From: Rebecca billardiae RCC1528
Lineage: Eukaryota; Haptophyta
DNA length: 64,000 bases
NCBI GenBank assembly: GCA_965240325.2
Contig: OZ251225.1
Span: 3,224,001-3,288,000, forward strand
Reading direction: 5' to 3'
The translations under genes were made by a program, and so were the position numbers. The notes beneath the pieces were generated by a model. The model did no database searches. It was not told where the DNA came from and saw nothing but the letters and a program-made list of their open reading frames with translations. This document shows, one piece after another, positions 1 to 11,911 of this stretch (positions within the stretch are counted from its first letter, which is position 1; every line of letters begins with the position of its first letter).

Positions 1-6
1 GTGCGC

Positions 7-921
7 ATGAGTGCCGTGCGGCGCGTGGCGCCGCGGCTGCTGGTGGGCGACCCGTCCGTCGCGTGGGACGAGCGCACGCTCAAGGCCCTCGGCGTCACCC
101 ACATTGTCACCGTCGGCGAGCCATCCGAGCTGGGCGCACTCACGACGCACGCGCGGCCGGTGCGGGCGGGCGACCCGCGCGTCGCGCCCGCCCTCGCCGT
201 GCTCGGCCTCGGCGGCCTCGCGCCCGACGAGACGGTGGACGCGGCCGCCGCACGCGCCGCGTACCTCCGCGCGGCTCGCGAGCTGCACCCCGACGCACTG
301 CCCGCCGGCGCGCCCGACGAGACGCGCCGCCGCGCCGAGGAGCGCTTCTCGCACGCGCGCGAGGCGTATGCGCAGCTGTGCGACGCAGGCCGCGCGGAGG
401 CGGTGGAGCTGCCGCGCTTCGGTGAGTTTGCGTACCACGTGTGCCCGCTCGGCGCCGGGGCGGGCGAGGAGAGCGCGGTGGGCGGCGACGAGGGCGGCGC
501 GCGCGCGCTCACGGTCCGCGCGCTCGGCGAGGCCAGCGCCTTTATCCACGCGGCGCGCACCGCGCCCCTCGCCACTGTTGTGCTCGTGCACGCGGCGGCG
601 GGCTGGGGCCGCGCCGCAGCCGTCGCCGCCGCGTACGCGCTCACGGCGCTGGGTCGGCCGTTGGGGGAGGCGCTTGCGCTCTGCGCGCCGCCAGCCACGG
701 CCAATGTCGTCAGCGCGGGCTCGGAGGACGACGGCCCGGTGGCTCTCCCGCCCCGCGTGCGCGCCGCCCTTGTCGAGCTCGAGCGCGCCGTGAAGCAGCA
801 CAGCCGACGCGTGCACGTGCACGTGGAGCCCGGCGCGCGCGTCGCCGACACCGCAGACTCCCGCTCGGCGTCGGGCTCGACGCAGGCAGGCGAGGAGGGG
901 GTCACGTTCGGCCTCAACTGA
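7..921 (+). CDS. Dual-specificity-phosphatase-like protein with inserted J domain, catalytic Cys missing
   Basis: The first ATG is at 7; the frame is open to the window edge, so a 5' exon may be missing. The N-terminal part (PRLLVGDPSVAWDE, then LGVTHIVTVGEP) resembles the opening of a dual-specificity phosphatase. About 70 residues with a J-domain pattern follow: VLGL, a helix ending in the diagnostic HPD (ELHPDALP), and a second helix ending AREAYAQLCD. The phosphatase pattern then resumes with an amphipathic helix, VVLVHAAAGWGRAA and AAAYALTALGRPLGEAL. The usual signature is HCxxGxxR; here the Cys is Ala while the Gly and Arg positions remain, so a phosphotyrosine phosphatase reaction is not expected. 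In known families J domains recruit Hsp70; here a chaperone-coupled phospho-binding role is inference. There is no signal peptide or membrane segment. The stop is TGA at 919-921. Confidence 0.75.
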   Translation: MSAVRRVAPRLLVGDPSVAWDERTLKALGVTHIVTVGEPSELGALTTHARPVRAGDPRVAPALAVLGLGGLAPDETVDAAAARAAYLRAARELHPDALPAGAPDETRRRAEERFSHAREAYAQLCDAGRAEAVELPRFGEFAYHVCPLGAGAGEESAVGGDEGGARALTVRALGEASAFIHAARTAPLATVVLVHAAAGWGRAAAVAAAYALTALGRPLGEALALCAPPATANVVSAGSEDDGPVALPPRVRAALVELERAVKQHSRRVHVHVEPGARVADTADSRSASGSTQAGEEGVTFGLN

Positions 922-1500
922 TTCCTCAGACGATGCGGCGTAGCTTGCTGCTGAGCATGCGCGACCGACGAGTAGCACCGCGTCGTCGTCGGAGGCGCCG
1001 ATCTCGGATCGGATCGTCTGTCAACGAGGCCCACGGCCGGGTTCTGCGAGACCGGCGGCGAGCAATAAATGATGACAGAAATGTGTCGTCTGCTGAGTGA
1101 TGAAAGTCTGCACGACGAGTGAATCATAAGTGTATTGAGTGTACTTCGCCCATCTGGCATCAACGTCGCCGGTGTCGGTGAGTAAGTATTATATAATAAT
1201 AAGCAGAATAATAATAGCTAATAATAATACAAGCTATATATATACATATACATACATACATACATACTACAGTGGGCTGGTCCCACTGGCGGAGCAGAAA
1301 TTCAAAACTATCTGACGATCGGCGCGGTCTCAGCGACTCGGAACAAACGGGGTGCGACAGACTAGCGCCGGCGGGGTATGCGCCGGCGTCTGAGCTCACC
1401 AGCGCGACTTCAGCAAAGCGCGCGGACGAAAATCAGCTCTCCGGGAGGGCCCCTGGCCTGCGCGGGGTCGCGGTCGCGGCGCCGGGCGCGGGGATGCTGT
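922..1500. other. Spacer with AT-rich simple sequence
   Basis: This is the 3' flank of the preceding gene. From about 1183 to 1265 it becomes AT-rich simple sequence: interrupted TAATAA runs, a short (TA)n and then (CATA)n. I see no credible gene. The small ORFs here lack motifs and run through the simple repeats. Confidence 0.6.
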
Positions 1501-1767
1501 CAGCTTCCGAGCCCGTACAGCTCGTCGCGCGCGCTCGGGGTGCGCGAGGCGACGCGGTACGACGGTGGCGTGGACCACCACCTCACGCCTCGCTGCGTCG
1601 TCAGCGTGTACAGCCCACCGCTGCCACTAGCGCCAATGTGAATGGCACTGCTCGGAACACAGCTCGATGCGTCGCGCGTTGTCGTTTGCGTCGACTCGTC
1701 GCTCGGCCGGAGGTGCAGCTGACGCGCTTGCCGAAGCAGCACCGCAGACCCCGCTCGATGGTGTGCG

Positions 1768-2390
1768 CGGCGTGAAGTTCGCACCGAACGTCTTCTTGTG
1801 GCGAGATGCGCACCGCCCGCCGCAGCGCCCGCCGCTGCCGAGCCGGCCGCCGCTGCGGCCGCCGCGCCGGCTGCCGCCGCCGCGACCGCCGTCGCTGCGC
1901 CATCAGCCGGCCCGGTGCTGCCGCACTCGCCGGGCGACCCCTCGAAGATGCGCGCAGCGTGACGTGCGCGGCGAGTAACTCCTCGTCGCGAGATGCGCTC
2001 CACCCGCCGTCGCGCCGGCCGCCGCGGCGTCCGCCGCCGCGGCGTCTGCCACCGCGCCGCCCCGGCTACAGTGCCGCGCCAGCGCGGCAGGCGCAGCGCC
2101 CGACCGCTGCGGCGCCCGCCCGGCTGTCACGCCCGCATTCAGCAGGCCCGGTGCTGCCGCGCTCGCCGGGCGACGAATCGATATCGCGCGCGGCGTGACG
2201 TGCGCGCCGAGTGACTCCTCGTCGCGAGATGCGCTCTGCCAGCAGCCGCGCCCGCCACCGCTGCTGCACTCGCCCCCGCGCCCCGGGATGCCACCGCGCC
2301 CGCGCCCGACCGTCACGCCCGCCGTCAGCAGGCCCGATGCTGCCACGCTGGCCGGGCGCCGCGGTGGTCGCGGCGTTTGATGCCGTCGCA
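1768..2390. repeat. Diverged tandem repeat of about 190-240 bp, three partial copies
   Basis: The words GCGAGATGCGC, GACGTGCGCG and CCCGGTGCTGCCGC(A/G)CTCGCC recur in the same order. The CCCGGTGCTGCC or CCCGATGCTGCC block is found near 1911, 2148 and 2333, and the GCGAGATGCGC block near 1801, 1988 and 2224. Spacing varies (about 237 then 185 bp) because of GCC-rich expansions between blocks. Both strands are open in several frames, but the translations are Ala/Arg/Pro low complexity, so I treat this as a degenerate GC-rich repeat and not as exons. Confidence 0.6.
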
Positions 2391-3121
2391 GACGGCGTGC
2401 GAAGCGCGGCGTCGGTACCCGCCCACCCTGCACGATGTTGCCGCGCTGCAACCTCAGCTTGATCGCTGACTCCACGCTGAGAGCTCGCGAAGAGACAGCC
2501 CACCCGCACAGTGGCAGTCTTCGCCCAGGAGCGCCGTATGCGTAGCGGTGGGTGCGGAACGTGGCGCTCGACTTCTCCTCGGCGTCCGAGTCCTGCATCT
2601 GCTCCTGCACCAGCCCCTCCCATTCTGCGCGCGGGCGCGGAGTCGGTGGCCGCGCCGCACGATGTCGACGCGAGGGGCGCCGCAGCAGATGTCAGGTATG
2701 GTGACCGCGCTTCCGGCGGGCGTTTTCAAGCGGAACTTCTGGAACGCGTTGCTCATTGAAACTCGTGCGGAACCACCGTGCCCGATTTTGCACCCCGCGG
2801 ACGCACGGTCGGCGCGCCGCGCGAGCGCGCACCAGCGCGGGCACCCGGCTTGTGCCTCTGGTCGTGGAGCCAGTCGCCACGATTCGGCGGCGCCTTGAGC
2901 TTGCGCGCGTCCGCAATCGCCCAGGTTCGCCTCACAACTCGTGGTGCTCACTTCCCCGCCGGCTCACGCGGCGGACTTGCATTCGCCTCGCGCCACAGCG
3001 CCCGCGCCTCCTCGTGGGGGCGGCTTCGAAGCCGCCGCCGCCGTCCGCCGCGCAACCGCCGAAGCTTCGCCAAAACTCCGGTCCGTTGTTTTGCAGGTCC
3101 CCCAGTGAGACCCGCCCACTG

Positions 3122-5332
<2,211 letters not shown>

Positions 5333-5380
<48 letters not shown>
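5333..5380. repeat. (AT)n microsatellite
   Basis: A perfect AT dinucleotide run of about 46 bp. It is followed by an AT-rich stretch to about 5470 and then unremarkable spacer up to the convergent 3' end of the reductase gene. Confidence 0.95.
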
Positions 5381-5382
<2 letters not shown>

Positions 5383-5713
5383 TCTGACACAGTAATAATT
5401 AATAATATTATAATCGTCCGCCAATCGTCGACATATTAAATATTCTGCTCAATTTAATAATACTATGTCCGTATGAATGATACTCATAGTAACACTGCCG
5501 TCACGTCGAGTCAGTCAGGCGGGTATCCGCTGACGGTGATCGACGACAGACGCTAGACGGTGCACTTTCGACGCCAACGGTGTCGTCACTGTCAGTCACT
5601 ACCGTAGTCAGTCAGCATGTACGGACGTGGTACTCGGCGCCGCTGCTGAGTGCTGGAGCCCGGACCATACCACCCTCCCGAGCCGGCGCGAATGCCACCA
5701 CCGGTACGCTTGG

Positions 5714-6577
5714 TCAGAAAACGAACGGGACCAGCGCTTTGCGCTCAGCTGGGAAGTTGTCGAACTTTGAGCGGTACCACTCCCGTGTCGCATAAGAGCG
5801 ACCGCTCAGGTAGTTGACCATGCTCGCAAAGTTGAGGAGCGCAAACAGCGAGTGCGATGAGAGGGCGACGCCGAGCCACGCCACGAGCTCGAAGAGATAG
5901 TGAGGGCACGCCACGAGCTTGAACAGCCCGCTGTTTGGGACGACGTACGCTGAGGCGGCCTTGCGCCCGCCGGAGCGCAGCGACGCAAGCAGCCAGTGAT
6001 GGAAGCCATTGCCTGCCGAGCCGAGGAGGAAGAGCACTGCGCCCGCTGCTGCCACGCTCCCCAGCTCGATCTCCTTCGGTGTGTAGTGGACGATGCCGAG
6101 CGCGGCGAGCCCGTAAAAGACGGAAATGGCACAGGACGTACCGAGGTCAAGGTTGCCCGAGTAGCGATGCACGAGCATGACTTCCAGCTCGCGCTTGAGG
6201 TAGTGAAGCACGAGCATCGTCGCGACGAGGAGCGCGCGTGGCCGAGGATCCTCCGCTCGCGTGGCGGCGATCAGAGCAAACAGGCTGACGAGTAGGCCAA
6301 GTGCGTAGATGATAAGCATCCCTCGCCGCGAAGGAATGCCCGGCATTCCAGCGGCGAACTTTGAGTACTTGGCGTTGCTCTTCATCGAGAACTCACCGAG
6401 GCCGGACGTGAGCGCGCCCAGCACCTGCACGCCAATCACGCCGAGGTTGACAGGGGTCGGAGGCGGGATGAAGCCCGACGCGGTGAGAGCTGAAAGCACC
6501 ATGGCTGGCCCGGGCGTGCGGGGCTGCCGAGTCCAGGCGAGGCGCGCTGCGAGATGCCGACGACGCGATAGACGCAC
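5714..6577 (-). CDS. Steroid 5-alpha-reductase / trans-2-enoyl-CoA reductase superfamily membrane enzyme
   Basis: A single-exon gene of 287 residues with several hydrophobic segments. The C-terminal half has family hallmarks: HYLKRELEVMLVHRYSG (as in very-long-chain enoyl-CoA reductases), GLFKLVACPHYLFELVAWLG (NADPH/active-site region of the 5-alpha-reductase fold), and a terminal block with REWYRSKF, RKALVPFVF. Known relatives sit in the ER membrane and reduce an activated C=C bond with NADPH in steroid, polyprenol or fatty-acid elongation pathways. The KRELE..VHRYS motif points to the enoyl-CoA reductase side and the short C-terminus to the DET2/SRD5A side, so the substrate is undecided. 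An internal Met at 6502 is an alternative start and would remove an Arg-rich N-terminus. It is divergent from the downstream sulfotransferase with 99 bp between start codons. Confidence 0.85.
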   Translation of the reverse strand: MRLSRRRHLAARLAWTRQPRTPGPAMVLSALTASGFIPPPTPVNLGVIGVQVLGALTSGLGEFSMKSNAKYSKFAAGMPGIPSRRGMLIIYALGLLVSLFALIAATRAEDPRPRALLVATMLVLHYLKRELEVMLVHRYSGNLDLGTSCAISVFYGLAALGIVHYTPKEIELGSVAAAGAVLFLLGSAGNGFHHWLLASLRSGGRKAASAYVVPNSGLFKLVACPHYLFELVAWLGVALSSHSLFALLNFASMVNYLSGRSYATREWYRSKFDNFPAERKALVPFVF

Positions 6578-6676
6578 GCAGCCAGTCTTGGAAGACGCTG
6601 AGAATTCGATTCTGCGTTAATTAGCTTATTCTCAGCTGGAAAAAATGGCGGCGCCGTCGGCGCGACACGTGAACTC
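6578..6676. promoter_or_regulatory. Short divergent intergenic region, putative shared promoter
   Basis: Only 99 bp separate the two divergent start codons. The centre is AT-rich (TTAATTAGCTTATTC), unlike the GC-rich flanks. An upstream ATG at 6645 on the + strand is out of frame with the sulfotransferase start at 6677 and would open an overlapping reading frame if included in the mRNA. Confidence 0.4.
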
Positions 6677-8152
6677 ATGGCTGCCAATGTCGATGCCCGG
6701 GGCCAAGCACTCCGGCCGCTCGTCGGGTTGCTTCTCGTTGCGACGCCTGTTTTCGCGCCGTACTGCCCAAACGCGGCGAACGCACCTGCAGACGCTGCCG
6801 AGCGGCTGCGAGCTCACCACACGGAGCTGCGCAGCCGATGTGGCTTCCGGCCGCTCAACGGCGCGCCTGCAACCTCGGGCGGGATGCCGCCGCGCGATTT
6901 ACGCCTGGCCTCTGCGTGGACGACGCCCGTGCTGCCGCACTACGAGAACGACGACTGGCCGAAGCCCGCGCACTGCAAGACGGTGGACCGACACCTCCCG
7001 GCATCGACGTGTGATGTCCCCACGCGCTTCCTCACAACGCCACCTCGCGGGCAGGGCGAACCTCCTGGGCAGCCACTCGTCGTCCAGCTCGTATGGAAGA
7101 CGGGGATCACGACTCTGAAGCACTTTTGGCGGTGCGCGTTCGACCAAAAGCGCCACACTTCCTCTGCCGACTTTGTCCCCGAGTCGCAGCTTGGTGAAGC
7201 CACCGTACGCGTCGGCATGACGCGCGATCCGATCGAGCGGCTGCTGTCCTCGTATGGAGAGATCCTCAAGCGCACGACCGAGGTGGTGCGCGGCGAGCGC
7301 GAGGGGCAGACCTTCCGACTGCCGGACCTGAAACAGATCGAGCGCGTCGTCGCGTCGACAGACCGCGAGCTGATGCAGGCGCACCACGATCGCGGCGTTG
7401 CCTTGCGGCAAAGCACGCCCAAGCAGGAGCGCTGGCGAGCGAAAATCACAGAGTCGGAGCACGCAGCAGCCGCAGCTGGCGCGGCCGTCGAGACGCCGCA
7501 ATCGGCAGCCGCAGACCCCACAGCCGGCGCACGCAACGCTATTCTGCGCGACCCGATCGGCGCCCTGCAGCGGGCCGGTGTCGGTTGGCTTGTGGCGGGC
7601 TGGACAGGCGGCTTGCCGCAGTACGAGCCGGGCGCAAGAGGCACGCCTGCGCTGGTGGCGCGCGGTGAGCTGAACGAGAGCGAGCGCTTCTCGCACTTTG
7701 TCCGCTCGCTGGAGTGCGTCGAGCGCTACGTGAGCTGGCAGCATGCGGCGACAGCGGCGGCGTTCATGAGCGCGGACCATGTCGTTTCGAGCATGCGGGA
7801 AGCTGACCGGCGCGCAGCAGTGCGGTGGGTGCGGGGCGAAGGGCAGTGTGCGCAGCACCAGATGCCAGCGCCGCACGTGACCGAGCTGATTCGACAGGAG
7901 TCCTTCGAGTCGGACCTTCTCCGGGTCGTCCGTCGGACCAACGCGACCATCCCGTCCGATTGCACAGTGGAAGCACGCAACCCGTCAAAACTGCACGAGC
8001 TTCCTGGCTTCCCTTCAAAGAGCACACTGCGCGAGGTGCTTGAGCGCGACCCAGCTCTCATGCGCATCGTGTGCCGCGTGTACTTCCAGGATTTCACGTG
8101 CTTTGGCTACCCGCTGCCCCCGGCGTGCCGAGCACCGAACGCTCTGTGTTGA
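6677..8152 (+). CDS. Golgi-type carbohydrate sulfotransferase
   Basis: A single exon of 491 residues. The N-terminus has a short hydrophobic stretch (LVGLLLVATPVF, residues 14-25) fitting a signal anchor of a type II Golgi protein. The PAPS-binding elements are visible: a 5'-phosphosulfate loop LVWKTGITTLK near residues 138-148 and a 3'-phosphate motif TRDPIERLLSSYGE near 182-195. Cysteines are numerous after residue 150 (CAF, LECVERY, CRVY, CFGYPLPPACR), as expected in the secretory pathway. The family (Sulfotransfer_2-like) transfers sulfate from PAPS to sugar hydroxyls. A second, unrelated sulfotransferase lies at 20.4 kb and a fucose-activating enzyme at 24.5 kb, so sulfated glycans are a reasonable theme, though acceptor identity cannot be read from sequence. 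Confidence 0.8.
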   Translation: MAANVDARGQALRPLVGLLLVATPVFAPYCPNAANAPADAAERLRAHHTELRSRCGFRPLNGAPATSGGMPPRDLRLASAWTTPVLPHYENDDWPKPAHCKTVDRHLPASTCDVPTRFLTTPPRGQGEPPGQPLVVQLVWKTGITTLKHFWRCAFDQKRHTSSADFVPESQLGEATVRVGMTRDPIERLLSSYGEILKRTTEVVRGEREGQTFRLPDLKQIERVVASTDRELMQAHHDRGVALRQSTPKQERWRAKITESEHAAAAAGAAVETPQSAAADPTAGARNAILRDPIGALQRAGVGWLVAGWTGGLPQYEPGARGTPALVARGELNESERFSHFVRSLECVERYVSWQHAATAAAFMSADHVVSSMREADRRAAVRWVRGEGQCAQHQMPAPHVTELIRQESFESDLLRVVRRTNATIPSDCTVEARNPSKLHELPGFPSKSTLREVLERDPALMRIVCRVYFQDFTCFGYPLPPACRAPNALC

Positions 8153-8405
8153 GCCGATGCGTGCGCCCTATACATGCATTATGAAAGCGCTCAGAGTCAG
8201 AGAGTGCTTAATCTAGTGTCAGGCAGAGTTATATTGAGACGAGTATCATAGGCTGTCGCGCGAGTTACGACTAAAATACTAATGTTATACTATTCCGGGA
8301 AATTTTCAATTCTGATGAGTCATCGTGCATATGCGTGACGCGCGATCCGATGATGAGGCGGCGGATTATATTGTCACCAGCCGCCATTCAGATCGACGCG
8401 AAGTC

Positions 8406-10379
8406 TCAGCAGCAGCGTCGACGTCGGCGGAAAACAGCGCACATGAGCGCGATGAGCACGCTCATTTGCAGCGCAGTCGCCATCAACGCGTGCTGGTGAA
8501 ATGGCGAGCCTTCGTGCCAAGTGATCCAGGCATCGCGCGTTGCAGCTTCTGCAAAGCTGTGCGACGCACTGCTGTTGCCGCCGTCGCCGTGTAGGCCGCC
8601 AGAGAATGCTCCAACGCCGGGCGTGTACGGTCGGCCACCGCGGAGACTCAGCTGAACGCGCACGCCGACGGACCGAGCTTGCGCCGCGGCGAGGCTCACA
8701 GCGGCCGGCGTCTTCGCAGAGGACCTCGCTCGACGCTGCACGGCTGTGTCGGCCGCACGGGCGCGAGCCGGCCGCGACGGGCCACCGGCGACGACGGCAG
8801 CGCCTGCCTGCGCGGGGACACCAGCGGGCCCTCGCTCAGCAGGGAGAGCAGCTACCGCTGCTTTCACGTACCGCCTCGCGCCACGAAGCGGGTGCGGGCT
8901 CGAGGCGCTCCAGTAGTAGCCGCGGCTGACGTTCGCTGGCAGGAGATGCACGCACAGCTTGAAGCTGCCTGCACACCCGCTGTGGCATGGGTATGGCTGC
9001 GCCGCTGGGCACACCCTCTCAAGCCCGTCGGCGAAGAGGGCTCGCATGCATAGATCGATGTTCTCCCCAAAGCTCGAGCACAGTGTCTTGAGCGTTGCTT
9101 TGTAGCACAGCTCGAGCGACCCGATGTACTTCTGCGCCGCCCGGCCCCACATGCCCTCGTACGTCTGCCCGGCATCCACGTCGATGGGGAAGAGCTCGCC
9201 CCCGCGCAGCACGATGTTCCACGGGGCCGGGTCCTGGTGCACGGGGAGCGAGAGGAACATCATGACGAGGTGCTGCCGGGGCAGATCCAGCTCCGCCGAC
9301 GAGAGGTACGCCGAGCGCTGCAGCATGACCAGCGTGTGCAGGTTGATCGAGCCTGTCTCGTACGGCAGGACGCGCCCGGAGCGGCTGTTCACCAGCTGAG
9401 GCGCGCCGCGGACGAGCGGCGCGCTGACGTTGGCCTCCGACCAGTTGTGCCGCACGAGCTCGTCCACGTCGGCGCTTGCCGAGTGCGCCACGTACCGAAG
9501 CATGTAGCTCCGCGAGTTATGCGTCTTGCACCTGCCGTAGCAGAAGTGGTGGCGGTTGGTGCGCTGCAGGGCCAGCGTCTCGACCACCCACAGGCTGTGC
9601 GAGCCCGCACAGGCGTGCGGCCGGTCGGCGCCGAGATGCAGTTGTGCGGCGGTGGAGTCAGGCCGTGCCAGGCGTTCAACGCGGACGTCAATGCCAGCGC
9701 GCGCGGCGGAGCCGCGCACTGCCTCCGCCACACCCGCCGCCCGCCGCACCCATTGCTGCACGAGCCGCGCGCCTCGCGAGTGCGGCTCGCAAGTGCCATC
9801 GCCCTCCAGCGGCACATCCGGAAGCACGAGGCACGTGGATCGGCCGAGCGAGAGGAGCTGGCCTATCACGGCGTCAACGAGCTCGACGGTTGCGATGCTC
9901 GAGCCGAGCGCGCCAAATCGCTCCAGCATAGCCGCCTGGTGGTCGAAGAACTCGTTCGAGTGCGCCATCGCCTCAAACACGTCAGCCTCCAGATCGTTGT
10001 GCGCGATGGCAAGGTTGTGCACGCCCCGTAGGAGAGCGTCGGCGTACACCTCGCGACAGGCCTGCGAACTGGGCTCCAGCATAACAACGGTCGCCTGCGT
10101 CTCCACGCTGGCAAGGTCAACAGCAGCCGTTGCGGACGAGCCGCGCGCGACACCATACAACGCCAGCGAGAAGTTGGCCAGCCGCACATGCGTTCGGTCG
10201 AGGTACGCCTGCAGGCCGCGAACGAGCGCCCCTGGGCCATCACCATCTGATGGTGCTGCCATTTCCGCCGCGCTCGCCGCCAAGCACACCGAAAGACATG
10301 CCACTGTAGCCAATAGCTTGGTCGTCACCCCGAGCACGCATCGCCACATGCGGCCGCGGCCGCCATTGATCGGCGGCAC
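8406..10379 (-). CDS. Secretory-pathway membrane protein with protein-kinase-like catalytic motif
   Basis: A single exon of 657 residues. The N-terminus is a signal peptide (LLATVACLSVCLAASAAE). Near the C-terminus a hydrophobic helix (ALQMSVLIALMCAVF) is followed by RRRRRCC, so a type I membrane topology is likely. The middle holds HQDPAPWNIVL (residues about 381-391) followed by LFPIDVDAG (396-404). This matches the HxDxxxxN ... D spacing of kinase-like folds (catalytic loop and metal-binding Asp). Several Cys pairs (HFCYGRCKTH, CPAAQPYPCHSGC) and NxS/T sites agree with a lumenal location. I recognise no named family. Secreted atypical kinases exist in eukaryotes (for example FAM20), but the rest does not align by eye. 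The gene is divergent from the fibrillin gene, with 58 bp between start codons. Confidence 0.8.
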   Translation of the reverse strand: MPPINGGRGRMWRCVLGVTTKLLATVACLSVCLAASAAEMAAPSDGDGPGALVRGLQAYLDRTHVRLANFSLALYGVARGSSATAAVDLASVETQATVVMLEPSSQACREVYADALLRGVHNLAIAHNDLEADVFEAMAHSNEFFDHQAAMLERFGALGSSIATVELVDAVIGQLLSLGRSTCLVLPDVPLEGDGTCEPHSRGARLVQQWVRRAAGVAEAVRGSAARAGIDVRVERLARPDSTAAQLHLGADRPHACAGSHSLWVVETLALQRTNRHHFCYGRCKTHNSRSYMLRYVAHSASADVDELVRHNWSEANVSAPLVRGAPQLVNSRSGRVLPYETGSINLHTLVMLQRSAYLSSAELDLPRQHLVMMFLSLPVHQDPAPWNIVLRGGELFPIDVDAGQTYEGMWGRAAQKYIGSLELCYKATLKTLCSSFGENIDLCMRALFADGLERVCPAAQPYPCHSGCAGSFKLCVHLLPANVSRGYYWSASSPHPLRGARRYVKAAVAALPAERGPAGVPAQAGAAVVAGGPSRPARARAADTAVQRRARSSAKTPAAVSLAAAQARSVGVRVQLSLRGGRPYTPGVGAFSGGLHGDGGNSSASHSFAEAATRDAWITWHEGSPFHQHALMATALQMSVLIALMCAVFRRRRRCC

Positions 10380-10437
10380 CTGCGTGAGTCCCGAACTCGT
10401 TGGCCAACCCGCGGCCGGCAGGCGTCATCGGCGCAAG
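10380..10437. promoter_or_regulatory. Very short divergent interval between membrane protein and fibrillin genes
   Basis: Start codons lie only 58 bp apart on opposite strands. The two 5' UTRs must overlap or be extremely short, so a shared bidirectional promoter is inferred. No TATA-like box is evident. Confidence 0.35.
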
Positions 10438-11445
10438 ATGCTCGTGGTTCACGCCGTCATCGCCGCGATCGCCGCGTCCGTGGTTCCCGGGCGCGCGGGT
10501 GTGCTTCCTGCAGCTGCCATGCGAGTAGCGTCAGTTCCTCGTCGTCACGCGGCCAAGTCGCCGCCGGCTAGCTTGCAGATGACATCGGCAGTCGCGCCGC
10601 CGAGCACGTTTGCGGCCCCGGGCGCGGACGCGAGCACGCTGAAGCTGCAGATCCTTCAGCTTGGCGCCGCTCTCGACCGTGGCCAGGCGTACAACCCGAC
10701 ATCCGGGGAGTACTACGCCGGTACGATGGAGGCGGCGAGGGAGCGCGTGGAGGCGCTTGTGAAGCTCGGCGGCCCGCCGCCGACGTCGCTGCAGCAGATG
10801 GAGGGCGAATGGGAGCTCGTCTTCACCACGGTCAAGCACGGCATTTTTCGCTCGTCGCCCTTCTTCCTCGCCATTCAGGAGGCGTACGTGAAGCACTCGC
10901 CTGAAGGCGAGCCGACCGGCGTCGACAAACTCGGCTTCTTCCTCGGCGCGAAGGACAACTCTGGCCCGGCCAAGGCGAACCTCTTCTTCAAGCTGCACGA
11001 GCTGCAGACCTGCTCGTGGGGCGCGAGCAAGGTGGGGCGCGTGGCGCAGCGCATCGACGCTGAGGGCGGGCTGCTGTACTCGGAGTTCGACACGTCGCTC
11101 TTCTCGCTGACCGTCATCCCGGTCCTCGGCTGGTTCAAGCTGCTTCCCACCTTTGGCGGCTGCGTGGTCACGGTGAGCTCGGCGGAGGTGAAGGAGCCTG
11201 GCCGTATCTCGATGACGGTCGAGTACACGACGGCCAAGAAGGTGGAGGGGCTCACTGGGCTGGGCCAATGGATCTGGGGCACCAAGGTGCCTGTGCGTGC
11301 GATTTGGAAGCTGCTGCCATGGAACAAGGGCCGAGAGCCCACGTGCGAGGTCGAGGTTGCCTACCTTGATGATGACTTCCGTGTCGTGCGGGATGTCGAT
11401 GGCGAGCTTTTCGTGTACACCCGGCCCGTGGTTGCCCGCCCGTAG
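10438..11445 (+). CDS. Plastid lipid-associated protein / fibrillin
   Basis: A single exon of 335 residues. The ATG at 10438 was chosen because a signal-like sequence follows directly (VVHAVIAAIAASVVPGRAG), then a basic, Ser/Pro/Ala-rich transit-like stretch to about residue 55; upstream in-frame codons run antisense to the neighbouring gene. The mature part has the PAP/fibrillin pattern: an initial helical region, LQQMEGEWELVFTTVKHGIFRSSPFF, the LFFKLHELQ / YSEFDTSLFSL strands and a final DDDFRVVRDVDGELFVYTR, which resembles the conserved ending of the family. Fibrillins bind lipids at plastoglobules and thylakoids. The bipartite leader suggests import into a complex plastid; no Phe follows the predicted signal cleavage, which fits haptophytes better than stramenopiles. 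Confidence 0.88.
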   Translation: MLVVHAVIAAIAASVVPGRAGVLPAAAMRVASVPRRHAAKSPPASLQMTSAVAPPSTFAAPGADASTLKLQILQLGAALDRGQAYNPTSGEYYAGTMEAARERVEALVKLGGPPPTSLQQMEGEWELVFTTVKHGIFRSSPFFLAIQEAYVKHSPEGEPTGVDKLGFFLGAKDNSGPAKANLFFKLHELQTCSWGASKVGRVAQRIDAEGGLLYSEFDTSLFSLTVIPVLGWFKLLPTFGGCVVTVSSAEVKEPGRISMTVEYTTAKKVEGLTGLGQWIWGTKVPVRAIWKLLPWNKGREPTCEVEVAYLDDDFRVVRDVDGELFVYTRPVVARP

Positions 11446-11911
11446 CTCCGAGACCGATGCCGTGCGTGGAATACGACCCAGAACTTTGACGACGCCTACT
11501 CGCTACTCCTCACCGGGGAGGCTCGGACCCCCGGACCGGCCCCGGGCCGGCGGACCGGCCGCCGCAGTCGTCGCATCGCCAGAGTTCACTCAAGTCTGAG
11601 CACAGTATTGAGTGAGCTACGGACTACGGCGCGCCAGGTACTCACGGTGCGCGCGCGTCAGACTTCTGAAAGTCTCAGCCTGGGCTGACTGTCAGAAGTG
11701 AATTAGACTGCACACGTGCGCGACAGCTTCCGCGCGCTCAGCTGTCAGCATCAGAGTCCTGACAGATCGAAAATACACGCGCGACTCGAGGAAAAAGAAT
11801 AAAAAGCAGCAGGCGGCAAAATGAATAATTCTTTCGCCCGGGATGAAAAATGGACCGCGAGCGACGCCATCCTCCCTCTCGCTACTGCGCCACCTGAGCC
11901 TGGCGCCCGCG
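11446..11911. other. Intergenic spacer with small inverted repeat
   Basis: This lies between fibrillin and the Notch-repeat gene. It contains a GC-rich block of GGACC/GGCCGG words at about 11525-11570 and an 8-bp inverted repeat (ACTTCTGA at 11663, TCAGAAGT at 11693) that could form a small hairpin. No gene is seen. An in-frame upstream Met at 11843 precedes the preferred start of the next gene. Confidence 0.4.

Noticed and set aside
1500-2610. Ala/Arg-rich ORFs of 130-235 codons
   Set aside because: Open in several frames on both strands because of GCC-rich diverged repeats. No conserved pattern.
6645-7118. Upstream out-of-frame ORF at the sulfotransferase start
   Set aside because: Basic Ser/Arg translation overlapping the real frame. 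Could act as an upstream ORF if transcribed but cannot be supported as a protein.
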